From: Campylobacterota bacterium
Lineage (GTDB): Bacteria; Campylobacterota; Campylobacteria; Campylobacterales; Sulfurovaceae
Length of the DNA stretch: 9,618 nt
Direction of reading: 5' to 3'
NCBI GenBank assembly: GCA_022600655.1
Contig: JAHZJZ010000386.1
Coordinates: 1-9,618 of the forward strand
Shown in pieces: positions 1 to 7,386 of this stretch. Position 1 is the stretch's first letter, and every line of letters starts with the position of its first letter. Both the position numbers and the translations under genes were made by a program. The notes under the pieces were generated by a model. It was not told the DNA's origin. It saw only the letters and a program-made list of their open reading frames with translations, and searched no databases.

Positions 1-63
1 AGAGAGATGACAAAAAAGGAGAAAAACTTTTATGAAACCAACAAAAACAATCCCTACCTTTAA
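1..63 (+). CDS. brnT: BrnT-family toxin, C-terminal end only (partial)
   Basis: Frame 1 is open from the window edge to a TAA at 61-63 and gives 20 residues beginning REMTKKEKNFYE. This resembles the end of BrnT-family ribonuclease toxins, which typically finish with an Arg-x-Met/Ala-Thr/Ser-Lys-x-Glu...Tyr-Glu segment carrying active-site residues. BrnT toxins cleave RNA and are neutralised by a ribbon-helix-helix antitoxin encoded immediately downstream. That is what follows here: the antitoxin ATG at 32 lies inside this frame, so the two genes overlap by 32 bases out of frame and the antitoxin ribosome-binding site is inside the toxin gene. The family call rests on about 12 residues plus the partner. 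The body of the gene is outside the window, and a BrnT-like tail on a decayed gene cannot be excluded. Confidence 0.68.
   Translation, partial: REMTKKEKNFYETNKNNPYL
16..21 (+). promoter_or_regulatory. Shine-Dalgarno site of the antitoxin gene, inside the toxin frame
   Basis: AAGGAG lies 10 bases before the ATG at 32 and within the toxin coding frame. It supports that ATG as the antitoxin start and implies translation from a shared toxin-antitoxin transcript. Confidence 0.7.
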
Positions 64-301
64 CAATGAAAATGAAGAACGAGAGTTTTGGGAAAATCAT
101 GATGCTACAGAGTATTTTGATACTTCAAAAGTAAAAATGGTACGATTTCCTAACTTGAAAAAAACCACCAAAAGCATCTCTATTCGACTGCCTGTTGATA
201 TGCTTGATGAACTGAAAGTCAAAGCCAACAGTATGGATGTACCCTATCAGTCATTTATAAAAATGCTTTTGCAAGAGGGCTTAAGTGCTAGAAATACATA
301 A
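32..301 (+). CDS. CopG-family (ribbon-helix-helix) antitoxin of a BrnT-type module
   Basis: This 89-residue protein fits the CopG_antitoxin family that partners BrnT toxins. The N-terminal part carries the family signature: acidic residues followed by EFW (18-20), HD (23-24), an aromatic/acidic stretch and RFPNLK (38-43). This portion usually contacts the toxin. A ribbon-helix-helix DNA-binding domain follows: strand KSISIRLP (47-54), helix 55-69, the VPYQ turn (70-73) and a second helix to about 85. In such modules the antitoxin binds the toxin, and the complex represses the shared promoter, which here lies off the left edge. The length is typical and no damage is visible. BrnA is the functional analogue, but the sequence matches the CopG_antitoxin signature better, so no symbol is assigned. 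Confidence 0.88.
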   Translation: MKPTKTIPTFNNENEEREFWENHDATEYFDTSKVKMVRFPNLKKTTKSISIRLPVDMLDELKVKANSMDVPYQSFIKMLLQEGLSARNT

Positions 302-306
302 GAATC

Positions 307-348
307 TAATAAGGATATTCACAACATTATGAATATCCATTCTTATTA
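307..348. terminator. AT-rich hairpin between convergent genes, possible bidirectional terminator
   Basis: A perfect 8-bp inverted repeat, GGATATTC (313-320) and GAATATCC (331-338) around a 10-base loop, is extended by outer arms TAATAAG (307-313) and CTTATTA (342-348), with a few unpaired bases on the right side. It fills the 53-base gap between the antitoxin stop (301) and the TolC-like stop (355), where a two-way terminator is expected. Neither strand has a clean U-tract directly after the stem, so the terminator role is inferred from position and symmetry. Confidence 0.5.
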
Positions 349-354
349 AAAAGC

Positions 355-1611
355 CTACTCCTCCAAAACCCTCTCAATATCCACAACCGTCTGCTGATAA
401 GCGTACTCAGCTAAGGTCAAATTATTTTGAGCCGTTGTCAGAAGCAACCGAGCATCCAAAAGGTCAGTGGTTGAATCGAGCTGTTGTTTGTACCTATTGT
501 TGGTGATTCTATAATGCTCTTGGGCTTCAACTATAGAACCTTGTGCTACCTCAATCTGTCCTTGGCTCACTTTAAGCTGTTCAAGGGCTTGTTGCAGTTG
601 CAGTTTAATATCGCGTTTGGTCTGTTCTATATCTTCCGTAAGTGATAGCACTTGCGATTTATGTATCATCCTTTGGCTATTGGCTTTTCCTCCACTGTAG
701 AGGTCGTAGGAGATATTGACACTGCCCACTACCTCATTCTCCATTGAGCCTAAAGCCCCGTATGAGACACCGTTAGGGAGAACTTCATCTCCATATTTGT
801 TGTAATCGAGTGCCAGACCTACTTTTGGGTAGTAGACAGAGTTAACGGCATCGATGCTTGACTCTTGGCTCTTTTTTAGGGCTTCAAGATATTTGAGTTC
901 ACTGCGTTTTTCAAGACTCTTTGTGTAGAGATTATCAAACGAGGTATCAACCACATGGTTGGCTTGTGGCTCTTGTAACTCTTCTAAGTGAATGTTTTCT
1001 TGAATCAATGAAGCCAAAGCATTTTTAGCATTGGTGACAGAGCTACTTGCTTGTAGTTGTGCCTGTTTGGTACTCTGTAGCTCTACCTTTACTTTGAGGT
1101 ATTTGCTTTTGGCAATCATCTCTTGGTTCAGCAAGTTTTGGCTGTCTTGAAGTTGCTTTTCTAAAAGTGTTACGGCTTCATCTTGCACCGTTTTACTTTT
1201 AAGTGCTTGAAGCAGATTCAGGTAACGGGTTCGTGTCAACTGTTTCAAATCAGCAATGTTCGACTGAAGCAACCATTTTTGTGATGCTGTTTGATGTTTT
1301 TGACTCTCTAAAGTATATTTGTCATAAAAACCATTAAAAAGATTATAGTCCACAGAGACATTAAAAACACTCTCTTCACTTGTTTTCATAAAGTTACTGA
1401 AGTCTCGGTTGGCGTAAGAGTAGCCAACGGAGGCAGTAGGTCTGTAGGAGGCACCCAAAAGTGCTTCATTGGCTTTGGAGCTACCTATTTTATGCTCTTG
1501 TGATTTTAGGGTATGGCTACTGTTTAGTGCTTTCTCTACAGCCTCGTCCATATTGAGTGCCATCAGGTTTGTCACGGTAATGAGTGAAAGCAGTAGTAGT
1601 TTATTTTTCAT
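355..1611 (-). CDS. TolC-family outer membrane efflux protein
   Basis: This 418-residue protein has a Sec signal peptide (basic MKNK, hydrophobic LLLLSLITVTNLMA, likely cleavage near residue 18). It then shows the internally repeated outer membrane efflux protein (OEP) fold: two halves, roughly 20-205 and 220-415. Each is rich in long amphipathic Gln/Ser/Ala/Leu helices, and the strand segments include SYRPTASVGYSYANRD, VDYNLFNG and SYDLYSGGKAN. Members trimerise into a channel across the outer membrane and periplasm and dock on an RND pump through the adaptor. It is the last gene of the efflux operon and its start overlaps the RND pump gene by 11 bases. AAGGAG at 1619-1624, 7 bases upstream, fixes the ATG at 1611. 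Length is at the short end of the family but within range. Substrate is unknown. Confidence 0.93.
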   Translation of the reverse strand: MKNKLLLLSLITVTNLMALNMDEAVEKALNSSHTLKSQEHKIGSSKANEALLGASYRPTASVGYSYANRDFSNFMKTSEESVFNVSVDYNLFNGFYDKYTLESQKHQTASQKWLLQSNIADLKQLTRTRYLNLLQALKSKTVQDEAVTLLEKQLQDSQNLLNQEMIAKSKYLKVKVELQSTKQAQLQASSSVTNAKNALASLIQENIHLEELQEPQANHVVDTSFDNLYTKSLEKRSELKYLEALKKSQESSIDAVNSVYYPKVGLALDYNKYGDEVLPNGVSYGALGSMENEVVGSVNISYDLYSGGKANSQRMIHKSQVLSLTEDIEQTKRDIKLQLQQALEQLKVSQGQIEVAQGSIVEAQEHYRITNNRYKQQLDSTTDLLDARLLLTTAQNNLTLAEYAYQQTVVDIERVLEE

Positions 1612-4600
1612 TTGGCTTCTCCTTTTTTGGTAATTTTTCCATTTTAATAAAGAACATCAACAGTGCAGGGGTAATAAAAATAGTAAAGAAGGTTGAAAAT
1701 GCCAACCCACCTGTAATCACCGACCCCAATCCTCGGTAGAACTCACTTCCTGGTCCAGGGGCTAAGACCAAAGGCAACATACCAAAAATTGAAGTCAATG
1801 AACTCATGTAAATTGGTCGAATTCGACTCTTGGTCGCTTCAACCACAGCCTCTTTATGGTTAAACTTACCACTGCGTATCAGGTTCAGACTCTGATGCAC
1901 AATCAAAATGGCGTTGTTCACCACAATACCGATAAGAATAATAAACCCAAGCATGGTCAAAATATCCAAGGGTTGTGGGGCTAAAAAGGTGTTGGTCATC
2001 GCCAGTCCTACAAATCCTCCTGCTGTTGCCAAGGGTACGGTTGCCATAATCACCAAGGGGTAGATAAAGTTCCCAAAGAGAGCCGACATCAACAGATAGA
2101 TAATCACCAATGCCATAATGATATTAAACGACAACATATCGATGGTGAGGCTCAGTTTATCAGCCGTTCCACTTAGGTTAATAGTCACATCTTTTAAAGC
2201 TCCACTCTTCTCAATATTGGGAAGAATGCCCCCTTTTATAATCTCCATCGCCTCTTGAATGGTCATATTGGGTGGAGGGGTGACCTGTAGGGTAATGGTT
2301 CGGTCGCCATTGTAGTGACGAATCTCACTAATCCCTGCTGTTCGTTGCATGGAAGCGAGTGACGAGACAGGAAGCAGTGAACCATTAGGGGTGGCAATCT
2401 GTGCATCGTAAATGTCTTCAGGGGTCTGAATGGTGGTGGCATCAGCTTTAACAATTAAATCTATCTTCTTCTTACCATCTTCTTGGAAGTCTCCAATCTG
2501 TCGACCGTTCATCAGTACATCAACCGTTTGACCAAAGGTTGTACTGCTCATACCCAGTGCCGAGAGGGCATCACGGTTGGGGATAAGCCGAACTTCGGGG
2601 TAGAGCAGTTCTATGGAAGGGACAGGGCGAACTTGTGAACCCTGTATCGCCTGCATGGTGGCTCCAAAGAGCATTCCACCCACATTGGCGATACTCTCGA
2701 TGTTTTCACCTGAAATATCAATATCTACACTGTTTCCTTCGCCCACACCAGACTCAAAGACACCTGATTGTAGACTCACACCAAAAATCCCTGGCATAGA
2801 GTTGACAATAGGGACATAGAGTGGAATCAACTCCGAGGCACGGTCTTCCTGAGCACTGGTTCCACCAAAGATAATAAAGTCTCCAAAACTGACATAGAAA
2901 CCACGGTTAATCGAAGGGAAGCCATCGACCTCTCTGTTGACATGGGGTGAAATTTTATCAAAAAGGTAGGTTCCCATATCGCGTCGCTCCTCATATGAGA
3001 GTCCTGGAGGGGGAATCAGAATGTTAAAAATAAGGTTCTTATTTCCTTTGGGGAGGTAGTCCATTTTTGGGAAGAGCATAAAAATCATACCTATAGAGAT
3101 AATGGTCAAGGTCACAATGGTAAAGACTCGGGTCGCAATATTTTTCAGTGAAAAGTTCACAACCGACATAATGATGTTGGAGAGTGCTGTACCAAAGTTT
3201 GCCAAGGCTGAGGGTTTCTGCTCTTTGTCTGCTTCGGAAAAGAGTGCCACTTTTTTCCACAACATCGGAATAACCGAGATAGAGACAAAAAGAGAGAAGG
3301 TTACAGCCGAAACCACGGCAATGGCGATATCTTTAAAGAGCTGTCCAGCCTCATCTTGCAGAAAGATAATCGGTAAAAAGACAGCAACGGTGGTACTCGC
3401 CGAAGCAATCAATGCACCCCATACCTCATTGGTTCCATCATAGGCTGAATCAAAAAGAGATTTGCCCATTTTACGGTGTCGGTCGATGTTCTCTAGTACC
3501 ACAATGGCTGAGTCGACCAGCATCCCTACAGCAAAAGCGATACCTGCGAGTGAGATGGTGTTGAGACTTCGCCCCAACATCTCTAAGACAATAAAGGTAC
3601 CGATAATACTAATCGGAATGGCAAGGGCTGCCACAGCTGTAGGTGCAATGCTTCGTAAGAAAATCATCAGCATAATAACAGCCAAAACCCCACCAATCAT
3701 AATGTTCTGTTTAACCAGCTCAACAGCCCCAACAATATACGGACGCTGGTCATAAATCCAACGGATATTGAGGTCGTTTTGGGCAAGGAGTCCAGCGTTC
3801 ATCTCGTTGACCACTTTTTCAACATTGTTGGTTAGGGCGACTATATTGGCATCGCTGGTGGGTTGAATCCCCATAAACATCCCATCAATTCCAAAGAACA
3901 TTGCTACACCTGATTTGTCTTCGTAACCAAACGAGACCATCGCCACATCTTTAAGCAAGATTCGCTGTTCACGGTTAGAGAAGAGGGTGATGTTCTCTAT
4001 ATCTTTAATACTTCGTAGCTTCGCTGTGGTTCGGATACGGTAACTTTTACGCTCCACATTTTGAATACCTGCTGAGATGTCCACATTTTCAGCTCTAATG
4101 GTCTGCATTACTTCTGGAATGGTCAGACCGTATTGAGCCAGTTTATTGGTGTCAAGAATAATCTGCATCTCTTGTTCGGTTCCACCCACCTGCATAATTT
4201 CAGCAACACCATCAACCCGTTCTACTCTGACTCTTATCTCATTTTCGTAAAAGGTTTTATACTCATCGATATGTTTGTTGTTGCCCTCGTTGGTCTGAAT
4301 CATCATCCAAATCACAGGACTCGCTTGTGAGGTCTTAATAATGGGTTGCTCTACATTTTCAGGGTAACTGGGTACTTCATTGAGTTTGTTCGAGACATCT
4401 AAAAGCACCTCTTTGGTATCGACCCCAAGTTTAAAGGTCAGAGTAATTTCACCCAAATTGTCTTTAGACGAACTCTCGTAAGTGAGCAGGTTATTTAGAC
4501 TTTTGAGTACTTTCTCTTGCTCTTCAATGATGTCTTGCTCTATCTCATAAGGGGTTGCTCCTGGCCAAAAGGTGGTCACTTTAATCTCAGGTTTGGTCAC

Positions 4601-4717
4601 CGATGGCGTAAGCTGGTAGGGGAGTTTATCGAGAGCCAAGATACCAAACAGCAGTATAATTAGCACCGAAACAATAATCGTCACGGCATTTTTAATGGAG
4701 AATTGTATGAGGTTCAT
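1601..4717 (-). CDS. RND efflux pump inner membrane permease (AcrB/HAE1 family)
   Basis: At 1038 residues this is full length for an AcrB-type resistance-nodulation-division pump, a proton-driven inner membrane trimer that extrudes hydrophobic compounds through the adaptor and the TolC-like channel. TM1 is at about 9-29, followed by the KLPYQLTPSVTKPEI segment. TM2-6 occupy about 335-490 and a second TM bundle lies near the C-terminus, with two large periplasmic loops between. TM4 carries GMLVDSAIVVLENIDRH (398-414): Asp402 matches the first of AcrB's two relay aspartates, but the second is Ser403. TM10 reads GIVVNNAILIVHQ, with Asn934 where AcrB has the relay lysine. Such changes occur in HAE1 branches outside the AcrB clade, so the pump is not obviously dead. 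The gene starts 3 bases after the adaptor stop, with AAAGGAG at 4724-4730. Confidence 0.96.
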   Translation of the reverse strand: MNLIQFSIKNAVTIIVSVLIILLFGILALDKLPYQLTPSVTKPEIKVTTFWPGATPYEIEQDIIEEQEKVLKSLNNLLTYESSSKDNLGEITLTFKLGVDTKEVLLDVSNKLNEVPSYPENVEQPIIKTSQASPVIWMMIQTNEGNNKHIDEYKTFYENEIRVRVERVDGVAEIMQVGGTEQEMQIILDTNKLAQYGLTIPEVMQTIRAENVDISAGIQNVERKSYRIRTTAKLRSIKDIENITLFSNREQRILLKDVAMVSFGYEDKSGVAMFFGIDGMFMGIQPTSDANIVALTNNVEKVVNEMNAGLLAQNDLNIRWIYDQRPYIVGAVELVKQNIMIGGVLAVIMLMIFLRSIAPTAVAALAIPISIIGTFIVLEMLGRSLNTISLAGIAFAVGMLVDSAIVVLENIDRHRKMGKSLFDSAYDGTNEVWGALIASASTTVAVFLPIIFLQDEAGQLFKDIAIAVVSAVTFSLFVSISVIPMLWKKVALFSEADKEQKPSALANFGTALSNIIMSVVNFSLKNIATRVFTIVTLTIISIGMIFMLFPKMDYLPKGNKNLIFNILIPPPGLSYEERRDMGTYLFDKISPHVNREVDGFPSINRGFYVSFGDFIIFGGTSAQEDRASELIPLYVPIVNSMPGIFGVSLQSGVFESGVGEGNSVDIDISGENIESIANVGGMLFGATMQAIQGSQVRPVPSIELLYPEVRLIPNRDALSALGMSSTTFGQTVDVLMNGRQIGDFQEDGKKKIDLIVKADATTIQTPEDIYDAQIATPNGSLLPVSSLASMQRTAGISEIRHYNGDRTITLQVTPPPNMTIQEAMEIIKGGILPNIEKSGALKDVTINLSGTADKLSLTIDMLSFNIIMALVIIYLLMSALFGNFIYPLVIMATVPLATAGGFVGLAMTNTFLAPQPLDILTMLGFIILIGIVVNNAILIVHQSLNLIRSGKFNHKEAVVEATKSRIRPIYMSSLTSIFGMLPLVLAPGPGSEFYRGLGSVITGGLAFSTFFTIFITPALLMFFIKMEKLPKKEKPNEK

Positions 4718-4720
4718 TAT

Positions 4721-5773
4721 CTACTCCTTTTTACTGGTTTCTTGATTGGTGGCTTTAATGGGCTGATTGGGGAAGATTCGCTCATTCCCTTTAATCACAA
4801 TCGGCATTCCCTCTTTGAGCATTGGTGACTCAATGGCAACTTTGTCTTGAAAATACCCCACAATGGTCACAGGAATCATCATTGCTGCCCCTTTAGCATC
4901 AGTAAAGACTATCTGTTGTCCAAATCGTTTAATGACCCCATCTCTAGGAATAAGTAGGGCATTTTCTAGCTGTGCATTGGGCAGTTTAATATTGGCTTCC
5001 ATCCCCTCAAACAGAACTTTATCACTTTTCAGGGTTACTTTGAGTGGAAAAGTACGGGTATTTTTATCACCCACAGGAATCACGGCTTTTACTTCTCCTC
5101 TATGCTCTTGTGACGCAATATTGACTTTTAATTCATCACCTTTTTTAACGCTTTGAACAAACTTTTCAGGAATATTTACGGTAATATCAGCAACATAAGG
5201 GTTAACAATTTGGGCAATAGAGTCCCCTGTATTAACCCATTCACCCACCTCAACAGCTTTAGAGGTGATGATGCCATCATACGGAGCATAAATTTTCTTT
5301 TTTCTCTTCTCTATAAGTTGTGCATCAAGCCCTGCTTGTAAAGCAGAGGTTCGTGACTTAAACCCTGTGGTAGCAAAATTAATGGCATCGTACTCTGAAC
5401 GGGCAATACTCTGGTCAGCCAAGAGGGTTTTGTAGCGTTTTAAATCTCTGTTTGACTTTCTATAGTTCGCCTCTGCTTCTCTTAAAGAGGCTTTTGAGGC
5501 AACAATGTTTTTGTCCAGTATGCTACTGTCAAGCGTGACCAGAAGTGTTCCTTTTTTAACCGTGTCACCACTATCAAAATGAACCTTTAATACCTTTCCA
5601 TTGGTCTCTGAAGCAAGATTGGATTTTTGGTTAAAGTAGAGGGTTCCCACAAAGTTTTGTAGACGGTTCACTTCCCCTTTGGTCAAAGGAGCCATCTCAA
5701 CCAGTGAGGCTCTAGGAGCTGGGGCTTCTGACCACAAGAGTAGTGGGGTTATGAGTAGTAAAATTCTTAACAT
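4721..5773 (-). CDS. Periplasmic adaptor (membrane fusion) protein of RND pump
   Basis: This 350-residue HlyD/AcrA-like adaptor bridges the RND pump and the outer membrane channel. It has an N-terminal signal peptide (MLRILLLITPLLLWSEA) with no lipobox cysteine, so it is predicted to be secreted to the periplasm rather than lipid-anchored. The two halves of the lipoyl-like domain are at about 49-82 (SNLASETNGKVLKVHFDSGD) and 159-193 (IYAPYDGIITSKAVEVGEWV). They flank a fairly short alpha-hairpin (about 85-150). A beta-barrel (about 195-265) and a membrane-proximal domain (about 270-345) follow. The start overlaps the marR end by 7 bases. AAAAGGA at 5780-5786, 6 bases upstream, supports the ATG at 5773. 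Confidence 0.94.
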   Translation of the reverse strand: MLRILLLITPLLLWSEAPAPRASLVEMAPLTKGEVNRLQNFVGTLYFNQKSNLASETNGKVLKVHFDSGDTVKKGTLLVTLDSSILDKNIVASKASLREAEANYRKSNRDLKRYKTLLADQSIARSEYDAINFATTGFKSRTSALQAGLDAQLIEKRKKKIYAPYDGIITSKAVEVGEWVNTGDSIAQIVNPYVADITVNIPEKFVQSVKKGDELKVNIASQEHRGEVKAVIPVGDKNTRTFPLKVTLKSDKVLFEGMEANIKLPNAQLENALLIPRDGVIKRFGQQIVFTDAKGAAMMIPVTIVGYFQDKVAIESPMLKEGMPIVIKGNERIFPNQPIKATNQETSKKE

Positions 5774-6240
5774 GCGTTGTCCTTTTGTAGTTGTTTAATG
5801 GTTTGGCTCATGTCCATCTCTCGCAGATGGGTAAGTACCTTGATGGTGATTGCTTTCTCTTCAGGCGTGACGCTCTCCTCTTTTTTACGCTCATAAATCT
5901 CTAAACAGAGACCAATCTCACCATAGAGTGCTTCTCCTTTAGCTGTAAGTGAGATAAGGTAAGAGCGTCTATCGGTTGGTGAGGGTTCCCGAAGTATAAA
6001 CTCTTTTTTAATCAGAGAATCCACCAGCCGTGAAATGGTTGTCTTATCTTTATAGTTGTACTCTGCCAGTTGACTGACGGTACTGGTACCATACTCATTG
6101 AGACTACAGAGCAGAGCAAACTGCTCGGTGTAGATATTGTAGGGTTTTAAAAACTCATTGAAGTTGTTACGCATTTGATTTCCCGTAACATGGATTTGAT
6201 AGCCTAGGCTATCTTCTTTATTTTTTTCTGTTGAGGACAT
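5767..6240 (-). CDS. MarR-family transcriptional regulator of the efflux operon
   Basis: This 157-residue winged-helix protein has the MarR layout: N-terminal dimerisation helix (about 10-35), DNA-binding helices STVSQLAEYNYKDKTTISRLVDSLIKKEFI (53-82), and a wing with the characteristic DRR (90-92) in PTDRRSYLISLTAKG. Long C-terminal helices complete the dimer interface. MarR proteins usually repress neighbouring efflux genes and release DNA on binding a small phenolic or drug-like ligand. Being first in the operon, with a 7-bp overlap into the adaptor gene, it most likely represses itself and the pump through the two sites at 6255-6287. AAAAAGGAG at 6247-6255 lies 6 bases before the ATG and fixes the start. 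The ligand cannot be read from the sequence. An activator role is possible but less likely because a site covers the -10 box. Confidence 0.93.
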   Translation of the reverse strand: MSSTEKNKEDSLGYQIHVTGNQMRNNFNEFLKPYNIYTEQFALLCSLNEYGTSTVSQLAEYNYKDKTTISRLVDSLIKKEFILREPSPTDRRSYLISLTAKGEALYGEIGLCLEIYERKKEESVTPEEKAITIKVLTHLREMDMSQTIKQLQKDNAC

Positions 6241-6254
6241 CGGCTTCTCCTTTT

Positions 6255-6287
6255 TAGTTGTATATGCAACTATTGTCTATGCAATTA
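6255..6287 (-). promoter_or_regulatory. Tandem putative MarR operators
   Basis: Two 12-bp copies of TTGTNTATGCAA, at 6258-6269 and 6273-6284, differ at one base and are spaced 15 bp start to start. Each is an imperfect dyad (TTG...CAA). The first extends to TAGTTG-TATATG-CAACTA (6255-6272), palindromic at 16 of 18 positions. Dyads of this size are typical of MarR dimers, and two sites about one and a half helical turns apart would allow two dimers to bind. They sit 14 to 47 bases upstream of the marR ATG, and the second touches the -10 box. Confidence 0.7.
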
Positions 6288-6313
6288 TAGTTTTTTGTTG
6301 CTTAAAGAGTCAC
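6284..6313 (-). promoter_or_regulatory. Predicted promoter of the marR-efflux operon
   Basis: On the - strand a perfect TATAAT (6284-6289) is preceded, after an 18-base spacer, by GTGACT (6308-6313), a 4-of-6 match to TTGACA. The predicted start site near 6277 gives a leader of about 37 bases containing the AAAAAGGAG ribosome site. The -10 overlaps the end of the second operator copy, which fits repression by blocking polymerase. The -35 is weak, as is common in Campylobacterota. Confidence 0.55.
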
Positions 6314-6315
6314 CG

Positions 6316-6358
6316 ATAGATAATTTTTACTACCTAAGCAAGTTTCAAAATTATCTAT
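6316..6358. repeat. Perfect 12-bp inverted repeat after the deacetylase-like gene
   Basis: ATAGATAATTTT (6316-6327) and AAAATTATCTAT (6347-6358) are exact reverse complements around a 19-base loop. The structure starts 11 bases after the stop codon at 6370 and ends just upstream of the predicted marR -35. It could be the terminator of the deacetylase-like gene, but the stem has almost no GC, the loop is long and no U-tract follows on the - strand. A regulator site or mRNA 3' end structure is equally possible. Confidence 0.6.
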
Positions 6359-6369
6359 ATTCACTTAGT

Positions 6370-7284
6370 CTAAACAAACATCTCTTCTACTGTAGCCACA
6401 ACATTCCAACCCAAATCATAAACACTATAACCACCCTCTAACATAAAAACCACAGGGGTGTCACCCAAATCTAAAATGCTTCGGACAACTTCTCGAATGC
6501 CATCGGTAGTAACATTAAGTTGGGCTAAGGGGTCGCTTTCGTGTAGGTCGTACCCTGCTGAGACCAGTACTATATCGGGTTTAAAGAACTCGTAATGTTT
6601 AGGTAAATCCTCTTGGTAGATTTCAAGTATCTCTGCATCGCTACTCTCTGGCATCATTAGATAGTTGGCTGTATAGCCCTCACCTGCTCCTATGCCCTTA
6701 TGGCTTTCAGCTCCTGTTCCAGGGTAGGCAAAAGCTTGATGTGAGCTAAAGTAGAAAACGGTATCATCATCAAAAAAGGCATCTTGGGTTCCATTACCAT
6801 GATGGACATCAAAGTCGATAATCATTACTTTTTTATAGCCATGATTTTGAGCGTATCTGGCAGTAATGGCAATATTGTTAAAGAGGCAAAAGCCCATTGA
6901 CTGTGTTGGGGTGGCATGATGACCTGGGGGACGCACAGCACAGAAAGCCCGTTCAAACTGCTCTGCTTTAATACCATCAATCGCTACCAGCCCTGCTCCA
7001 ACAGCTTTGAGCGCTGCATCGTATGAATCATAAGAGCAGATGGTATCACCATCAATAAAGCTCTCATCCATACTCTTTTGACGAACATTAGCAATCATCT
7101 CATGAGTATGCACCATCTCCACTTCATCTACAGTGGCAGAGCGAGGGGTAACCTCTATAAGGCGATCTTTTAACTGTTCGACTTTTAGATTAATACTTCG
7201 TAGTCGTTCAGCTGATTCAGGATGTCCTGCTCCTGTGTCGTGTTCTAGGTAAATATCATCTGTTATCCAAGCTATTTTTTTCAT
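6370..7284 (-). CDS. Histone deacetylase-like zinc amidohydrolase (class II type)
   Basis: This 304-residue cytosolic protein spans the whole arginase/deacetylase fold. Visible motifs are GAGHPESAERL (18-28), RPPGHHA (118-124) with the catalytic His pair 122-123, GFCLFNNIA (131-139), DFDVHHGNGT (157-166), YPGTG (187-191), SAGYDLHESDPL (242-253) and LEGGY (282-286). By analogy with HDAC8 the zinc ligands are Asp159, His161 and Asp251, and Tyr286 is the transition-state tyrosine. All are present, so an active enzyme is expected. Bacterial relatives remove acetyl or other acyl groups from small amides, polyamines or proteins, and some are labelled acetoin utilisation proteins; the sequence does not reveal the substrate. 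It follows the membrane-protein gene by 112 structured bases and ends about 130 bases before marR. AAAGGG just upstream of the ATG is a reasonable ribosome site. Confidence 0.92.
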   Translation of the reverse strand: MKKIAWITDDIYLEHDTGAGHPESAERLRSINLKVEQLKDRLIEVTPRSATVDEVEMVHTHEMIANVRQKSMDESFIDGDTICSYDSYDAALKAVGAGLVAIDGIKAEQFERAFCAVRPPGHHATPTQSMGFCLFNNIAITARYAQNHGYKKVMIIDFDVHHGNGTQDAFFDDDTVFYFSSHQAFAYPGTGAESHKGIGAGEGYTANYLMMPESSDAEILEIYQEDLPKHYEFFKPDIVLVSAGYDLHESDPLAQLNVTTDGIREVVRSILDLGDTPVVFMLEGGYSVYDLGWNVVATVEEMFV

Positions 7285-7323
7285 TTTTTTCCCTTTTGAC
7301 TAAATAGATATCTTGCAAAACTA

Positions 7324-7386
7324 GGAACCGATGGCTTTAGCCTCGTTATGTTCGGGACTAAAGTCTCCGATTCCAAAAGTCGGTTC
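7324..7386. repeat. REP-like inverted hairpin pair (BIME-like element)
   Basis: Hairpin 1 (+ strand, 7324-7345) reads GGAA, C, stem CGA, bulged T, stem GGC, loop TTTA, GCC, TCG. Hairpin 2 (- strand, 7374 back to 7353) reads GGAA, T, stem CGG, bulged A, stem GAC, loop TTTA, GTC, CCG. The 22-base units agree at 16 positions. Four of the six differences form two compensatory pairs (A-T to G-C and G-C to A-T), and the fifth is the bulged base. A GGAA tetranucleotide precedes each stem, recalling the conserved tetranucleotide of REP elements mobilised by RAYT (Y1) transposases. Arms GAACCGA (7325-7331) and TCGGTTC (7380-7386) bracket most of the element. The family is not recognised. Confidence 0.65.

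Noticed and set aside
3..35. Frame 3 at the left edge, which ends in TGA overlapping the antitoxin ATG (ATGA) and could have been the toxin end
   Set aside because: The ATGA overlap is tempting, but frame 1 gives a peptide matching the BrnT C-terminal pattern, while frame 3 gives only a lysine-rich stretch without family resemblance.
2263..3755. Several open frames of 60-113 codons on both strands within the RND pump gene, and a few more within the adaptor gene
   Set aside because: They overlap a clearly coding long gene, have no ribosome sites or recognisable domains, and their compositions look like translations of the opposite strand or shifted frames.
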